From positions 47,458 through 111,457 of the forward strand of contig QJNS01000251.1 in NCBI GenBank assembly GCA_004154925.1: a stretch of 64,000 nt of DNA. Direction: 5' to 3'. The stretch is from Monosporascus cannonballus. Its lineage: Eukaryota > Ascomycota > Sordariomycetes > Xylariales. Of the stretch, positions 63,545-64,000 are shown piece by piece. A model generated the notes under the pieces. The model searched no databases. It saw nothing but the letters and a program-made list of their open reading frames with translations, and was not told the origin of the DNA. The translations under genes and the position numbers were made by a program. How positions within the stretch are numbered: position 1 is the first letter of the stretch; the number at the start of each line of letters is the position of its first letter.

Positions 63545-64000
63545 GGTGCAGTCTGAATGTAGGAGCTGTTTCGATGACTGAATTTCTGAAGAAGGCGGCG
63601 AAAAGGGAGACGCAAGAGCGACTGACAAGACTCTACGGTAGACGTACGCAAGCAAGTCTTGACGGAGGAATCTTGCCACACAGCATTCCTAGCTGATCTG
63701 GGGGTGGACACATGGCATTGGTCCCAGTTTTGATTATTGAAACAATTTATTTGAGTTGGCACCATTACGGGGCACATGGAATATTGTTGTAGTATGCAAA
63801 ACCCTGTATACTGGAGCCCTAGAGCAAGATTTCTGTCTCACTGACGAGCAACACATTGTACGAGTCCCACAAAGACCCTCTCGCTAGTGGAATATCTACA
63901 GCGGCTACCCTAGATCTTGCATACCGCAGATGGCCCTCCGTAGCATTTCAGTTACGTACTGGTGAGGCCGGAAAGGGGAGTGTGGGTGTGGGTGTGGGGG
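63545..64000. other. Right-edge intergenic
   Basis: Upstream region of UstYa-like gene C. No gene seen. The window ends in a short GT/G-rich simple repeat (GTGTGGGTGTGGGTGTGGGG, about 63979-63999). Confidence 0.45.

Noticed and set aside
63979..64000. GT/G-rich end considered as a telomere repeat
   Set aside because: GTGTGG units do not match the TTAGGG-type repeat of filamentous fungi, and the run is too short; treated as simple repeat.

Overview
The window reads as nuclear DNA of a filamentous ascomycete (Pezizomycotina). Genes have several short introns (about 50-140 nt, GTAAGT-type donors). The families are typical of fungal secondary metabolism: an iterative type I polyketide synthase (PKS), UstYa/DUF3328 proteins, MFS exporters, a phytanoyl-CoA-type dioxygenase and an SDR. 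GC-balanced gene islands alternate with very AT-rich blocks packed with wrecked transposons. Their decay is mostly C:G to T:A change, which suggests repeat-induced point mutation (RIP). Every feature comes from reading the sequence; no database search was run.

Layout. 1-792: broken end of a Gypsy-type LTR retrotransposon. 1268-8820: left gene island with an APH/kinase-fold protein (+), a PhyH-type dioxygenase (+), UstYa-like protein A (-) and an SDR (-). 9.3-10.6 kb: AT-rich. 11492-13334: intact MFS transporter (-), followed by a 353-bp hAT-type MITE. 14-26.5 kb: AT-rich graveyard with two pairs of direct repeats. 26.5-27.1 kb: tail of a pogo-type transposase. 27526-37133: core enzyme, a 12-exon, about 2972-residue highly reducing PKS with order KS-AT-DH-MT-(psi-ER)-KR-ACP and a terminal NRPS condensation (C) domain. 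38.4-38.8 kb: second hAT-type MITE. 39063-54699: triple-nested transposon, a roughly 1.9-kb Fot1/pogo-like DNA element split by Gypsy element A, itself split by Gypsy element B. All three target-site duplications can be read. 55.2-63.5 kb: right gene island with a sugar-transporter-like MFS gene (-), UstYa-like protein B (+), a dead MFS drug-exporter pseudogene (+) and UstYa-like protein C (-).

Interpretation. The gene content fits one polyketide biosynthetic cluster stretched apart by transposons. The PKS would build a C-methylated reduced chain. Three UstYa-type proteins, the Fe(II)/2-oxoglutarate dioxygenase and the SDR are candidate tailoring enzymes, and the MFS proteins would handle transport. 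The window shows no P450, no trans-enoylreductase, no NRPS adenylation domain and no cluster transcription factor. UstYa A and B are diverged paralogs with almost identical exon lengths, placed on opposite strands about 50 kb apart on either side of the PKS. The PKS terminal C domain appears to have Arg in place of the second His of HHxxxDG. These are the two most unusual points of the locus.
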